A stretch of 64,000 nt of DNA from JAUNSR01 sp036655355 (GTDB lineage: Bacteria > Bacteroidota > Bacteroidia > Bacteroidales > JAUNSR01), in the NCBI GenBank assembly GCA_036655355.1, contig JAVVQG010000016.1, forward strand, positions 1-64,000, written 5' to 3'. This document shows positions 1 to 8,402 of the stretch, one piece after another; position 1 is the stretch's first letter; every line of letters begins with the position of its first letter. The translations under genes were made by a program, and so were the position numbers. Below the pieces are notes generated by a model, which was given only the letters and a program-made list of their open reading frames with translations, was not told the DNA's origin and made no database searches.

Positions 1-114
1 GGTACAATACCGAACTCTTTCTATAACTGGATAATGTTTAACCAGTCTAACTTTTAGGGGTCACTTCATTTTGGCACACCCTCTTTTTTTATACGATATA
101 TCGTGCTGAAACGA

Positions 115-678
115 TTATTTCGCTCTTTCTACGTAAGAACCATCGCGTGTATCCACTTTGATTTTCTCACCTGTAACGATGAACAAAGGTACGCGAACTG
201 TAGCTCCTGTTTCAACTGTAGCCGGTTTCAACGAGTTTGTTGAAGTATCGCCTTTGATACCCGGTTCAGTGTAAGTGATCTCAAGGATAACGTGAGTAGG
301 AACGTCTGCATAAAGAACAGTTTCGTCGTCAGCTTTCACCATTACCTCGCAGATATCGCCTTCTTTAAGGAATTTAACCCCGTTGATAGCATCTTCTTCG
401 ATTGTGATCTGTTCGAAAGTCTCGTTGTGCATGAAGTTGTAACCCAACTCATCTTTGTATAGGAACTGGTAAGGACGACGTTCGATACGAACTTCGTCGA
501 TTTTTACACCGGCGTTAAACGTATTGTCGATCACACGACCTGTAGTGATGTTTCTTAGCTTGGTACGAACGAATGCAGCACCTTTTCCAGGTTTTACATG
601 AAGGAATTCTACAATGGCATAAAGTTGTCCATTGTACTCGATGCACATACCGTTTCTGATATCAGCTGTAGTAGCCAT
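115..678 (-). CDS. efp: Elongation factor P
   Basis: The product binds the ribosome between the P and E sites and relieves stalling at proline-rich stretches in the cytoplasm. The 187-residue length is normal for the family, with an N-terminal KOW-like domain (about 1-65) and two OB-type domains. The loop that reaches the peptidyl-transferase centre is visible as KPGKGAAF (29-36), with Lys32 at the position that is modified in some bacteria. The ATG at 678 is the natural family start ([10 protein letters not shown]). It diverges from rpmH; a TAnnTTTG -7 element on the minus strand (TACCTTTG, 756-763) could serve it, but no clear -33 element is seen. Confidence 0.97.
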   Translation of the reverse strand: MATTADIRNGMCIEYNGQLYAIVEFLHVKPGKGAAFVRTKLRNITTGRVIDNTFNAGVKIDEVRIERRPYQFLYKDELGYNFMHNETFEQITIEEDAINGVKFLKEGDICEVMVKADDETVLYADVPTHVILEITYTEPGIKGDTSTNSLKPATVETGATVRVPLFIVTGEKIKVDTRDGSYVERAK

Positions 679-813
679 AAATATTATAGTTTTATTGAGT
701 TTGTATTACGGGTCTGAGTCAAAAAGAGTTGTAACCTCTTCTATTTGAACGGTTGCAAAGGTAATCGAAATTCGAGAAAAACGAAAAACTTTAATGCAAA
801 AATGGACTAACTG

Positions 814-844
814 TTTGTTTATTAAAAAAAAGTACCTATTTTTG
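814..844 (+). promoter_or_regulatory. Bacteroidetes-type promoter of rpmH
   Basis: TTTG at 814-817, a 19-base spacer, and TATTTTTG at 837-844 match the Bacteroidetes consensus TTTG-N19-21-TAnnTTTG. Transcription should start near 851, leaving a leader of about 50 bases before rpmH. Confidence 0.75.
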
Positions 845-903
845 CAGTCCGAATACAATAGGATAATTCCGGCGAAATTTAAACGAAAAAATAACATACG
901 GCA

Positions 904-1056
904 ATGAAACAAACATTTCAACCATCTAACAGAAAGAGAAGAAACAAACACGGTTTCCGTGAGAGAATGGCTACAGCTAATGGCCGCAGAGTACTTGCAG
1001 CACGTCGTGCAAAAGGTCGTAAATGCCTAACTGTATCTGACGAAATGTCTCGCTAA
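904..1056 (+). CDS. rpmH: Large ribosomal subunit protein bL34
   Basis: A 50-residue, very basic protein starting [19 protein letters not shown] and ending VSDEMSR. The QPSxRKRxxxHGFR segment and the following [15 protein letters not shown] are the bL34 signature. It is a structural protein of the 50S subunit bound to 23S rRNA. It is too short for most length cut-offs, but the match is unambiguous. It has a full promoter upstream and a strong hairpin downstream, so it appears to be monocistronic; the usual rnpA partner is not next to it. Confidence 0.97.
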   Translation: MKQTFQPSNRKRRNKHGFRERMATANGRRVLAARRAKGRKCLTVSDEMSR

Positions 1057-1092
1057 TCGCTGAGATCGTATTCGAAAGAGTAGAATATACGC

Positions 1093-1124
1093 AAAAGAGA
1101 GTGTCCTTACGGATGCTCTCTTTT
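1093..1124. terminator. Bidirectional terminator between rpmH and ptuB
   Basis: A 14-bp stem (AAAAGAGAGTGTCC / GGATGCTCTCTTTT, two G-U pairs, loop TTAC) with A- and T-rich flanks. It lies between convergent rpmH and the HNH gene and can serve both. Confidence 0.75.
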
Positions 1125-1138
1125 CGTATCCGGACGTT

Positions 1139-1885
1139 TTAGGGCTTTGTACTCTGTCTTAATTTCTTCTCCAGATACCATGCTACTATGCCGCAGTATG
1201 GTTTGTAGAGATCATTGGCATCTCTATGGTTCCAACTGCTCAATTCACTTTTCATTTGACCCATATCGAAGGGGGCGTGTGTGGTTCTCTTTTTTCGTTT
1301 ATTGTATCCGGTTAGCTTTGTCCTTACAGCCGCTAATACCGCCTTGCGATTGTTCAACATCACTCCGCAGTTTAGGTTAAGTACCTTGCCCATCTCCGTA
1401 TCCCACGGTTCAATATCAGTATATATACGTCCAGAATTATCGTATTTGATTTGATCAATAAAATCTTTTTGTAATGGCGATAAAGTCAGTTCGGAGTTCT
1501 GTCGTAAGGTGTCACAATGGATATGGATTTCATCTTTAAAATTGGTTTTCCCATTACAGCATAAAAGCATATTGTTGTAATCAAAATCATTATCAGGCTG
1601 ATTCAAATGCTTACTCTCGCTTTGAGTTATAATGTGCTCTACTTTATTTTTTACGATCTCGTGTCCTCCCTTGGCAACTACCTTAATTTCTCGATCTTTA
1701 ATTGGCGTAAGTTCATCCTCGAGTCTTTGCATGCAATAGGCACATATTCCTCCCTGCTCTTTGTATAAAGATTGTCTCAACTCCTGTATTGCCTCAAAAC
1801 TACCTCTATCCGGTTTCTCTCTTTCGGCTTTCCAGTCGATAGGCTCATTCCCCTTCTCAATTAATCTCATCGGTTCTGATTTCAA
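1139..1885 (-). CDS. ptuB: Septu-type HNH endonuclease (PtuB-like)
   Basis: A 248-residue protein with a zinc-ribbon-like HNH layout: Cys48-x2-Cys51 (GGICAYC), EHI with His84, then the Asn-rich stretch at 103-105 and Cys109-Cys110 (LLCCNGK), plus a HIHC at 121-124. This resembles the TIGR02646 group of HNH proteins found as PtuB in Septu systems and beside some retrons. The start overlaps the end of the upstream ATPase gene by 29 bp, so the two are co-translated. In Septu the nuclease is thought to be held by the ATPase and to cut nucleic acid on phage infection. No reverse transcriptase is nearby, so a retron is unlikely. Identification rests on motif and pairing, not on a search. Confidence 0.8.
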   Translation of the reverse strand: MKSEPMRLIEKGNEPIDWKAEREKPDRGSFEAIQELRQSLYKEQGGICAYCMQRLEDELTPIKDREIKVVAKGGHEIVKNKVEHIITQSESKHLNQPDNDFDYNNMLLCCNGKTNFKDEIHIHCDTLRQNSELTLSPLQKDFIDQIKYDNSGRIYTDIEPWDTEMGKVLNLNCGVMLNNRKAVLAAVRTKLTGYNKRKKRTTHAPFDMGQMKSELSSWNHRDANDLYKPYCGIVAWYLEKKLRQSTKP

Positions 1886-3194
1886 AGTTTAACAACGCCT
1901 CCGCTTCGATTAACTCGGGTAGATTCTTTTCTGCACCGTTTCGCATATCCTTGAGAAGGTTCCAAGCTTCTTCTTTTTTATCATCATCAATTAAGTCGAA
2001 GAGGCGATTTAATTTATTTTCAGTTTCAATGTTTCTAGGTGCTTGCTCCAATATAATCTCTGAAATAGAGGATAAATCCATTCCATAGGTTACGATTTCA
2101 TCCACTCTATAAGCTCCATTTGAGTAGTCTAGCTTATAAACAGCATTCTCTTCATTACTCTCAACCCCCGACATCACCATCGGCGCATGGGAACTGACAA
2201 TAAATTGTAAATTGGGGAATGCCACCCTTAACCCTTTCAGAACCGTAGATTGCAATGTAGGATGCAAATGCAAATCTATCTCATCGATCAAAACAGTTCC
2301 TGTCGTTCGATCGCAACTTTCTTCACCATAGATACCCCGATTTAAAAGGGCGCACCTAAAGGCCAAGTCAATAACAATATTTACCAATCGGCGATAACCG
2401 TCTGATAAGAAATCAGCTTCCACCTCTCTACCGTCTACAAAGATGAAATAGACCTGCTTTTTTATTGGACGTATCTCTATATCTCGAATTATGTTGCATC
2501 CTTCTTCTCCCAAGGCACGTTGTAAGGCTCTGCGTACAATTGTAATTTCCGGATGATTTTCTCGGCCTTCTTGCAAGATAAGGAGTCTTTTGATCCAATA
2601 TGTGAAAAATCCCTCTCCATCGAGGCACTCATAGTATCCAAAAGAGGGTTTGTGGGTATAGCTTTTAAACTTTCCGGCATTAATCTTGCGGGTCGAATGA
2701 ATATCCTCTGTTGAAAAGCTAGCAAAAAGCGGTAATGACATTTGCTGACCTGCCTCAGTAAAGAAGTGTCCCTTTAAAAAAGAGCTATACTCCTTATATC
2801 CTTTTATGCCGGTAGTTAAAGAGCGGCTGCTCTTTTTGCTGTTTTTTACTAAAGTAAAGTCGTAATGCGTTTCGCTATCTGTTGAATTTTGCACTCTATG
2901 AAGGCGTTCCGGATACTCAATTACGTCGCCAATATTAAAATGCAGATTTATAGGCTGTTCCGGCATCACGATATCATCAACAATTACTTCTCTGAAGTCA
3001 TCTACATCCGGATTGCTCCATTTGGTGTTTTCATCGCTATACCCGGCGAAAAATGCGCTTAGAACATATTTGCATGCTTTAAGTATAGAGGTCTTCCCAC
3101 TGGCATTGTCTCCTACTAAAAGATTAATGCCGCTCCGAAAAGATATCTCCTGCTCAGAAAAACATCTGAAATTCTGCAATTTTAAATCCTTCAT
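1857..3194 (-). CDS. ptuA: Septu-type SMC/ABC-like ATPase (PtuA-like)
   Basis: A 445-residue ATPase of the RecF/OLD-like AAA_21/AAA_23 type. It begins MKDLKLQNFRCF, followed by a P-loop GDNASGKTS (28-36). A Walker B with VLIDEIDLHLHP lies near residues 298-310 and an H-loop SSHAPMV near 335-342. There is no TOPRIM domain, which separates it from OLD nucleases of the Gabija type. The 29-bp overlap with an HNH nuclease gene is the classical two-gene Septu arrangement. The pair is visibly more AT-rich than efp, rpmH and mdh around it, which suggests acquisition. Its own start codon overlaps the stop of an open frame upstream (ATGA). Confidence 0.82.
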   Translation of the reverse strand: MKDLKLQNFRCFSEQEISFRSGINLLVGDNASGKTSILKACKYVLSAFFAGYSDENTKWSNPDVDDFREVIVDDIVMPEQPINLHFNIGDVIEYPERLHRVQNSTDSETHYDFTLVKNSKKSSRSLTTGIKGYKEYSSFLKGHFFTEAGQQMSLPLFASFSTEDIHSTRKINAGKFKSYTHKPSFGYYECLDGEGFFTYWIKRLLILQEGRENHPEITIVRRALQRALGEEGCNIIRDIEIRPIKKQVYFIFVDGREVEADFLSDGYRRLVNIVIDLAFRCALLNRGIYGEESCDRTTGTVLIDEIDLHLHPTLQSTVLKGLRVAFPNLQFIVSSHAPMVMSGVESNEENAVYKLDYSNGAYRVDEIVTYGMDLSSISEIILEQAPRNIETENKLNRLFDLIDDDKKEEAWNLLKDMRNGAEKNLPELIEAEALLNFEIRTDEIN

Positions 3195-3322
3195 GTTTTA
3201 AGTAATTTATATCGTACTTGTTTATTCTCCTGTGTTAATTCAATGGAAGCGACTCTTTCTAAACCATAAGATTCATTCCACACGCGAAAGAAGCAAGGAA
3301 GCTCCTTCTCTTTTTGTCGGCA
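3191..3322 (-). other. Open frame overlapping the ptuA start, possible gene remnant
   Basis: Between an in-frame TAA (3323-3325) and a TGA at 3191-3193 there are 43 sense codons with no ATG; a GTG codon lies inside. The translation ends in FRVWNESYGLERVASIEL and then TQENKQVRYKLLKT, which looks protein-like rather than random. Its TGA overlaps the ptuA ATG in an ATGA junction, a common sign of translational coupling. It may be the 3' remnant of a third gene of the module, a small protein with a non-ATG start, or chance. Confidence 0.3.
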
Positions 3323-3593
3323 TTAAATTTGACAGCTAAAGTTACATTTTTAATTTCATACTCACGCCCCCATTACTCCTTGGGAGAGATGTTTCCGAAT
3401 GAATTCCCCCCTATCCCCCCGAAATTCCCCCTTCGATCGATATGTTCTTATTTTAACACGATCATTTTGCTATCTCGTGTTTGCAATTTTTGCGTTCAGT
3501 ACACTTTATTTTCCTTAATATTATAAGCTTTTGATTTTCTATAAAAAATAATTACAGAAATTTTTCCGTAATTAGAAACTTGTACTATTTTTG
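3323..3593. other. AT-rich intergenic region between the Septu genes and mdh
   Basis: No credible gene is seen. On the minus strand there are three close G-runs (complement of C-runs at 3406-3411, 3415-3420 and 3427-3431), with a fourth run further off at 3367-3371. At its right end TATTTTTG (3586-3593) fits the -7 element for mdh, with only a T-rich stretch where the -33 element should be. Confidence 0.5.
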
Positions 3594-3600
3594 TAACCGA

Positions 3601-3710
3601 ATTAAGACGGAACGTTTCTCCAATACGGAGAGGAGAGGGGACGGCCCGATGGCATGGCAACTCTCTTTCAACTAGAAAAACGAACGTCTTCCGAAAGATA
3701 CGTTTTATTA
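3601..3710 (+). promoter_or_regulatory. Structured mdh 5' leader, weakly SAM-I-like
   Basis: The mdh message probably has a leader of about 135 bases. It can form a closing stem AACGTTTC (3611-3618) with GATACGTT (3697-3704, one mismatch). A competing stem is AAGACG (3604-3609) with CGTCTT (3685-3690). Inside are GAGAG/CTCTC arms and the string GGGACGGCCCGATGGC followed by ATGGCAAC, which recalls the SAM-I core (GGGAcuGGCCC...GCAACC), and GAAAGATACG recalls its 3' end. The match is partial and no full P3/P4 is evident. It could be a diverged riboswitch, another cis-element or coincidence. Confidence 0.3.
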
Positions 3711-3735
3711 TTAATCAATTATAAGTCAAAAAATT

Positions 3736-4680
3736 ATGGCTAAAATTACCGTAGTAGGTGCTGGTAACGTAGGGGCTACTTGCGCTAATGTTCTTGCAAT
3801 CAACGAAGTGGCAGAAGAGATTGTTCTTTTGGATATCAAAGAAGGATTCGCAGAAGGAAAAGCAATGGATATGATGCAGACTGCAAACCTTCTTGGTTTC
3901 GACAGCCGCGTTATCGGTGTTACGAATGACTATGCAGCAACAGCTGGTTCAGACGTAGTGGTTATCACTTCTGGTTTGGCTCGTAAACCGGGTATGACTC
4001 GTGAAGAGTTGATCGGAGTAAACGCAGGTATCGTTAAATCTGTAGTTGAGAACATTCTTGCTCACTCTCCTGAAACAGTTCTAGTAATCGTTTCTAACCC
4101 AATGGACCCAATGGCTTACCTGGCAAACAAAATCTCAGGAATCAGCCGTCACCGTATCATCGGTCTTGGTGGTGCTTTGGATAGCTCACGTTTCCGTTAC
4201 TACTTGTCACAGGCATTGAACGTTAACCCGAACGATGTTGAAGCAATGGTAATCGGTGGTCACGGAGATACTACTATGGTTCCTTTGACAAGCCTTGCTT
4301 CTTGCAAAGGTATCCCTGCTTCTACTTTGCTTGACGCAGAGAAATTGGCTAAAGTTGCCGCTGATACAAAAGTTGGTGGTGCTACTCTAACAGGTCTTCT
4401 TGGTACATCTGCATGGTACGCTCCGGGTGCTGCAGCAGCTTACATGGCTGAAGCAGTGGTTCGTGACCAGAAGAAAATCGTTTCTTGCGGTGTATTCGTA
4501 GATGGCGAATATGGTCAGAAAGACCTAGTGATCGGTGTTCCTGTTGTTCTTGGTAAAGGCGGATGGGAAAAAATCGTTGAGCTTCCACTTAGCGAAGAAG
4601 AGAAAGAATTGTTCGTTAAGAGTGCAGACGCTACTCGTAAAGTAAACGACATTCTTAAAGATGCCGGTCTTGTAAAATAA
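3736..4680 (+). CDS. mdh: Malate dehydrogenase (NAD-dependent)
   Basis: The enzyme interconverts malate and oxaloacetate with NAD in the cytoplasm; in gut Bacteroidales it runs mainly toward malate in the branch leading to fumarate and succinate. The 314 residues are normal for the LDH-like malate dehydrogenases. Visible signs are the Rossmann start KITVVGAGNVGAT, the coenzyme and substrate loop GLARKPGMTREEL (Arg residues that bind the dicarboxylate), VSNPMD, and the catalytic His in IGGHGDTTMVPL. A strong hairpin follows, so the gene stands alone. Codon choice is that of a highly expressed gene. Confidence 0.97.
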   Translation: MAKITVVGAGNVGATCANVLAINEVAEEIVLLDIKEGFAEGKAMDMMQTANLLGFDSRVIGVTNDYAATAGSDVVVITSGLARKPGMTREELIGVNAGIVKSVVENILAHSPETVLVIVSNPMDPMAYLANKISGISRHRIIGLGGALDSSRFRYYLSQALNVNPNDVEAMVIGGHGDTTMVPLTSLASCKGIPASTLLDAEKLAKVAADTKVGGATLTGLLGTSAWYAPGAAAAYMAEAVVRDQKKIVSCGVFVDGEYGQKDLVIGVPVVLGKGGWEKIVELPLSEEEKELFVKSADATRKVNDILKDAGLVK

Positions 4681-4715
4681 GATAAGAATACAATCTTATA
4701 AATATCTGTTTGTTT

Positions 4716-4754
4716 GCCGTGGCAGGAAGTGATTTCCGCGCCACGGCTTTTTTT
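4716..4754 (+). terminator. Terminator of mdh
   Basis: A perfect 8-bp GC-rich stem GCCGTGGC / GCCACGGC with a run of seven T. Confidence 0.85.
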
Positions 4755-4812
4755 ATACCCATCTCCTCATTTCAGATTCCTCTCCTCATTTATTTTTAGA
4801 ATCCGCTGTTAT

Positions 4813-5688
4813 TCAGATCCGTTTATCGGCTCCCCACATCAGTTTTTCGCGTAGCGTATCGTAGAACGTGTGTCCGAAACGCTTCACTACCTTGATCTTG
4901 TAGGGTGCTTTCTGAATGTGCAGTTTGTTGAAGGTATCAAGGGTGTAGGAATTGCCGTCTACCGCTACCTGAAAACCATCCGTGCGGCTCGATACGGAGA
5001 TGTCGAGTGCACAGCAATCTGTCAACACCAACGGGCGCGTGGTAAGCGAGTGGGGGGCAACCGGCGATAAAACGATGTTGTTGGCATGCGGTTCCAGAAT
5101 AGGGCCACCCACGCTCAGCGAGTAAGCCGTAGAGCCGGTTGGAGTGGCAATTACCAGCCCGTCAGCTTCGTATGAGTTCAAGTACGACTCCTGGTTATAA
5201 ACGTCTATCGTAATCATAGAGGAGTTGTCGCGTTTCAGAATCGCAATCTCATTGAGGGCGAATTGTTGGTATTGCCTCTCGTAATCGGAGATGGTAAGCT
5301 GTAGCAGGCTGCGTTCCTCTACGCGGAAGTCGTTTTTATACACCTCCACCAAAGCTGAATCGATTTGGGTGGCGGATACGTCGGCCAAAAAACCAAGGCG
5401 ACCGGTATTGATGCCTAGAATGGGAATTCCTTTGTCGCCCACCCGTTCGGCGGTACGTAAAAACGTGCCGTCTCCTCCGATGCTCAGGGCGATGTCTGCC
5501 TCAAAATCATTTTCATGAATCAGTCCGGCGAATTTCGGATCGAGTCCGACGTTTTCTTTTAAAAAATGGTGGAACTCGGCATCGATCAGAACTTTCGCAC
5601 CCAATTTCTCAAGCATGTTGAATACATGCTTCATCTGGGAGCTTTTCTGTGTCTGGAAAGTGTTGCCGAATACAGCGATTTCAATCAT
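4813..5688 (-). CDS. nadK: NAD kinase
   Basis: The product phosphorylates NAD to NADP in the cytoplasm. The 291 residues carry the ATP/NAD-kinase signature GGDGTFLR (71-78), NTGRLGFLAD (about 94-103) and the NAD-binding loop TPTGSTAYSLSVGGP near 180-195. It starts 9 bases after the stop of the CBS-domain gene, so the two are one operon transcribed away from pdxJ. Confidence 0.96.
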   Translation of the reverse strand: MIEIAVFGNTFQTQKSSQMKHVFNMLEKLGAKVLIDAEFHHFLKENVGLDPKFAGLIHENDFEADIALSIGGDGTFLRTAERVGDKGIPILGINTGRLGFLADVSATQIDSALVEVYKNDFRVEERSLLQLTISDYERQYQQFALNEIAILKRDNSSMITIDVYNQESYLNSYEADGLVIATPTGSTAYSLSVGGPILEPHANNIVLSPVAPHSLTTRPLVLTDCCALDISVSSRTDGFQVAVDGNSYTLDTFNKLHIQKAPYKIKVVKRFGHTFYDTLREKLMWGADKRI

Positions 5689-5697
5689 ATTATTGGA

Positions 5698-6366
5698 TTA
5701 CATTTCAATATAATACAACAGCTCATCGAGCCGTCTTTGCATCACTTCGTCCGTAATCAGATCCCGTTGGTAGTGTGCTACCACATTGTAACTGAATCGT
5801 TCGAGTGAACGCAGAAAATAGGTGGCGTCGTCCTGATCCACTTTCATAAATACCTGCAGGCGCCCCGATACGTAATCCGGATAGGTGAATACGTTGATGA
5901 TACGGGTGTTGTTTTGTTCTGCCAGGCGCGCCAATTCGGAAAGCACGAAGTCGTGATGGTTCATTTCGAGGTGAATCACCGCTCCCGGCGTGGCGGTATC
6001 GAACAGCTGTGCCATCGACCGCAATACGTTCTTTCGGGTAATCGCTCCTTTGTACTCGTTGTCTTCCCCCACTACCGGCAGGATGTCAAAATCAGACTGC
6101 GTCATCCGGTCGAGTATGTCGAAGATGTGCGTCGTCAGTCTCACCGACAGGCTAAAGCCGATCGGGGTTCCCAGCGGTTCGTTTGCGTCGGGTACCAGCA
6201 GGAGCTCTTTTTCAGTCAGCAGGCAAATGAAGTGACCGTTTTCAATGAGTGGCAAAGCGTTCACTTTCAACTCATCCATGAGTGTTAGAGCCTCTGAGGT
6301 ACGCATCGTCGGGAAGAGTGCGGGTATTTCGTTCGAGATTAAATCTTTTGCTGACATCTTAATCAA
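5698..6366 (-). CDS. CBS-domain protein (AcuB-like)
   Basis: A 222-residue soluble protein with two tandem CBS motifs (about 5-60 and 75-135; DELKVNALPLIENGHF and FDILPVVGEDNEYKGAITR), followed by an ACT-like C-terminal part (about 140-215). CBS pairs bind adenine nucleotides and usually regulate a partner. The gene is first in an operon with nadK, which suggests, but does not show, a role as a nucleotide sensor linked to NAD(P) metabolism. The start at 6366 gives MIKMSAKDL; the second Met at codon 4 is equally possible. Confidence 0.85.
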   Translation of the reverse strand: MIKMSAKDLISNEIPALFPTMRTSEALTLMDELKVNALPLIENGHFICLLTEKELLLVPDANEPLGTPIGFSLSVRLTTHIFDILDRMTQSDFDILPVVGEDNEYKGAITRKNVLRSMAQLFDTATPGAVIHLEMNHHDFVLSELARLAEQNNTRIINVFTYPDYVSGRLQVFMKVDQDDATYFLRSLERFSYNVVAHYQRDLITDEVMQRRLDELLYYIEM

Positions 6367-6532
6367 ATATTAAGCAAATCCTGTTATTTTTGCAACAGAC
6401 TCTCTACAAAAGTGAAAAAAATCTTTAGTTATATTGCACTTTCGCAGTGTTTTTTTGTTCCTGTAATAATATAAACTCTGAACGGGCTATTTAGTTCAGA
6501 AGCGTGCAATTTGATTATAACCTAAATAGAAG

Positions 6533-7246
6533 ATGACAAAATTAAGCGTAAATATCAATAAGGTTGCGACCATTCGTAACGCTCGCGGTGCGAACACTCC
6601 GGATGTCGTTCAGTTTGCAAAAGATTGCGAAGATTTTGGGGCGGAAGGTATTACCGTTCATCCGCGTCCCGATGAGCGTCACATCCGTTATCAGGATGTG
6701 TATAACCTGCGTCCGTTTGTGAAAACCGAGTTTAATATCGAGGGAAACCCCGAGAACAAGTTCAACGACCTGGTGTTGAGAGTGAGACCCGAACAGGTGA
6801 CGCTGGTGCCCGATGCGCCTGATGCCATCACCTCGAATGCCGGTTGGGATACGAAGACGCACCTTGCTTACCTGACAGACATCATTGAGAAGTTCCAGAG
6901 CGCGGGTATCCGCACCTCTATTTTTGTGGATCCGATTCCGGAGATGATCGAGTATGCGGCCAAGACCGGTACCGATCGCATCGAGTTGTATACCGAGCCG
7001 TATGCCGCGATGTATCCCTCTGATCCGGAAGCCGCCGTGGCACCGTTCCGCGAAGCAGCCAAGCTGGCCCATAAACTGGGGTTGGGAATTAATGCCGGGC
7101 ACGACCTGAGTTTGCAGAACCTGAAGTTTTTTTATGAGAACGTGCCTCACCTCGAGGAGGTTTCCATCGGTCATGCATTGATATCGGATGCGTTGTATCT
7201 GGGTATCGCCGAAACGATTAAACGGTACAAAGAGTGTTTGAAATAA
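6533..7246 (+). CDS. pdxJ: Pyridoxine 5'-phosphate synthase
   Basis: The product joins 1-deoxyxylulose 5-phosphate with 3-amino-2-oxopropyl phosphate to make pyridoxine 5'-phosphate, the last step of the DXP-dependent vitamin B6 route. The 237 residues form a TIM barrel with family motifs [16 protein letters not shown] at the start, [12 protein letters not shown] (about 40-51) and [12 protein letters not shown] (about 184-195). It is the first gene of a four-gene run with exbB, exbD and a TonB-like gene (31, 6 and 6 base gaps). Confidence 0.97.
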   Translation: MTKLSVNINKVATIRNARGANTPDVVQFAKDCEDFGAEGITVHPRPDERHIRYQDVYNLRPFVKTEFNIEGNPENKFNDLVLRVRPEQVTLVPDAPDAITSNAGWDTKTHLAYLTDIIEKFQSAGIRTSIFVDPIPEMIEYAAKTGTDRIELYTEPYAAMYPSDPEAAVAPFREAAKLAHKLGLGINAGHDLSLQNLKFFYENVPHLEEVSIGHALISDALYLGIAETIKRYKECLK

Positions 7247-7277
7247 TACGTTACGAATTAAATAGACTTACCACATT

Positions 7278-7979
7278 ATGAATTTTTTAAATATCCAGAG
7301 TGTTACAGACACGGTTGCCTCTATGCCCGAATTCTCACAAGTTGCAGAAAACGAAGCCGGTCTTTCTTTCCTACAGTTGGCAATGAACGGCGGTTGGTTG
7401 ATGATTCCGCTTTTGGCCTTGTCCGTATTGGCAATTTACATCTTCACGGAGCGTTTGATGGTGATTCGCGCAGCATCCAAAGAGGATACCCTGTTTATGA
7501 ATAAGATCAAAGATTACATTCACGAAGGACAGATTGACGCAGCGCTTACGTTGTGCCGTCAGTCGAAAACACCTTATTCGAATATGATCGAAAAGGGAAT
7601 TACCCGTTTGGGTCGTCCGATGAGCGATGTGCTTGTAGCGGTCGAGAACGTAGGTAACCTGGAGATTGCCAAGCTTGAAAAAGGATTTTCGATGTTGGCT
7701 ACTACGGCTGCCGGAGCTCCGATGATCGGGTTCCTTGGTACGGTAACCGGAATGGTGCGTGCTTTTTATGACATGGCGAGTGCCGGAAACAATGCAGACA
7801 TCACGTTGCTGTCATCGGGTATCTATCAGGCGCTGACCACCACCGTGGCCGGTCTGATCGTGGGTATCATCGCGATGTTCGCATACAACTACCTGGTGGC
7901 GAAAGTAGACGGCGTGGTAAATACCATGGAGTCCAAATCCATGGAGTTCATGGATATGTTGAACGAACCGATGAAATAA
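7278..7979 (+). CDS. exbB: MotA/TolQ/ExbB proton channel family protein
   Basis: An inner-membrane proton channel subunit that works with an ExbD/TolR partner to energise a TonB/TolA-type protein. The 233 residues contain three membrane spans: about 38-60 (WLMIPLLALSVLAIYIF), 135-160 (TTAAGAPMIGFLGTVTGMV) and 175-200 (ALTTTVAGLIVGIIAMFAYN). The GTVTGM segment is typical of the family. The exbD gene follows after 6 bases. Whether this set serves TonB-type import or the Tol-Pal envelope function cannot be told from sequence alone. Confidence 0.93.
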   Translation: MNFLNIQSVTDTVASMPEFSQVAENEAGLSFLQLAMNGGWLMIPLLALSVLAIYIFTERLMVIRAASKEDTLFMNKIKDYIHEGQIDAALTLCRQSKTPYSNMIEKGITRLGRPMSDVLVAVENVGNLEIAKLEKGFSMLATTAAGAPMIGFLGTVTGMVRAFYDMASAGNNADITLLSSGIYQALTTTVAGLIVGIIAMFAYNYLVAKVDGVVNTMESKSMEFMDMLNEPMK

Positions 7980-7985
7980 CAAATC

Positions 7986-8396
7986 ATGGCTTTAAAAAGA
8001 AGAAATAAAATAGAAACCTCATTCAGCATGTCGTCCATGACGGACATCATCTTCCTGTTGCTGATCTTTTTCATGGTCACTTCAACGGTGGTTTTCCCGA
8101 ATGCGATCAAGGTATTGCTGCCTCAGAGCAAGAAGCAGACCTCCGCATCCCCGATGACGCGTGTTACGATTGATAAGGAGCTGAACTACTATGTGGCCTT
8201 TGGCAACCAACGTGAAAAAAAGGTGTCTTTTGAGGAGATCACCCCATTTCTGATTGCATCGCAGGAGAAAGAACCGGAGATGTATGTGGCGTTGTATGCC
8301 GATGAAAACGTGCCCTATCGCGAGGTGGTGAAGGTGTTGAATATCGCCAATGAGAATAAGTTCAGAATGGTGATTGCGACCCGTCCGGTAAAATAA
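7986..8396 (+). CDS. exbD: ExbD/TolR family biopolymer transport protein
   Basis: The 136 residues begin with a short cytoplasmic tail, then one membrane span at about 20-40. The conserved proton-path Asp20 lies in SMSSMTDIIFLLLIFFMV. A periplasmic domain of about 95 residues follows. It partners with the adjacent ExbB-like channel. Confidence 0.94.
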   Translation: MALKRRNKIETSFSMSSMTDIIFLLLIFFMVTSTVVFPNAIKVLLPQSKKQTSASPMTRVTIDKELNYYVAFGNQREKKVSFEEITPFLIASQEKEPEMYVALYADENVPYREVVKVLNIANENKFRMVIATRPVK

Positions 8397-8402
8397 GAAT
8401 CT

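Noticed and set aside
706..951. An 81-codon minus-strand open frame upstream of efp
   Set aside because: It overlaps the rpmH start and both promoters of the divergent region; its translation has no protein-like pattern.
1139..3322. Retron defence system
   Set aside because: HNH proteins of this type also occur beside retrons, but no reverse transcriptase or msr-msd-like sequence was found in the flanks.
3367..3431. G-quadruplex on the minus strand upstream of the Septu genes
   Set aside because: Only three close G-runs; the fourth is 34 bases away, so a stable intramolecular quadruplex is doubtful.
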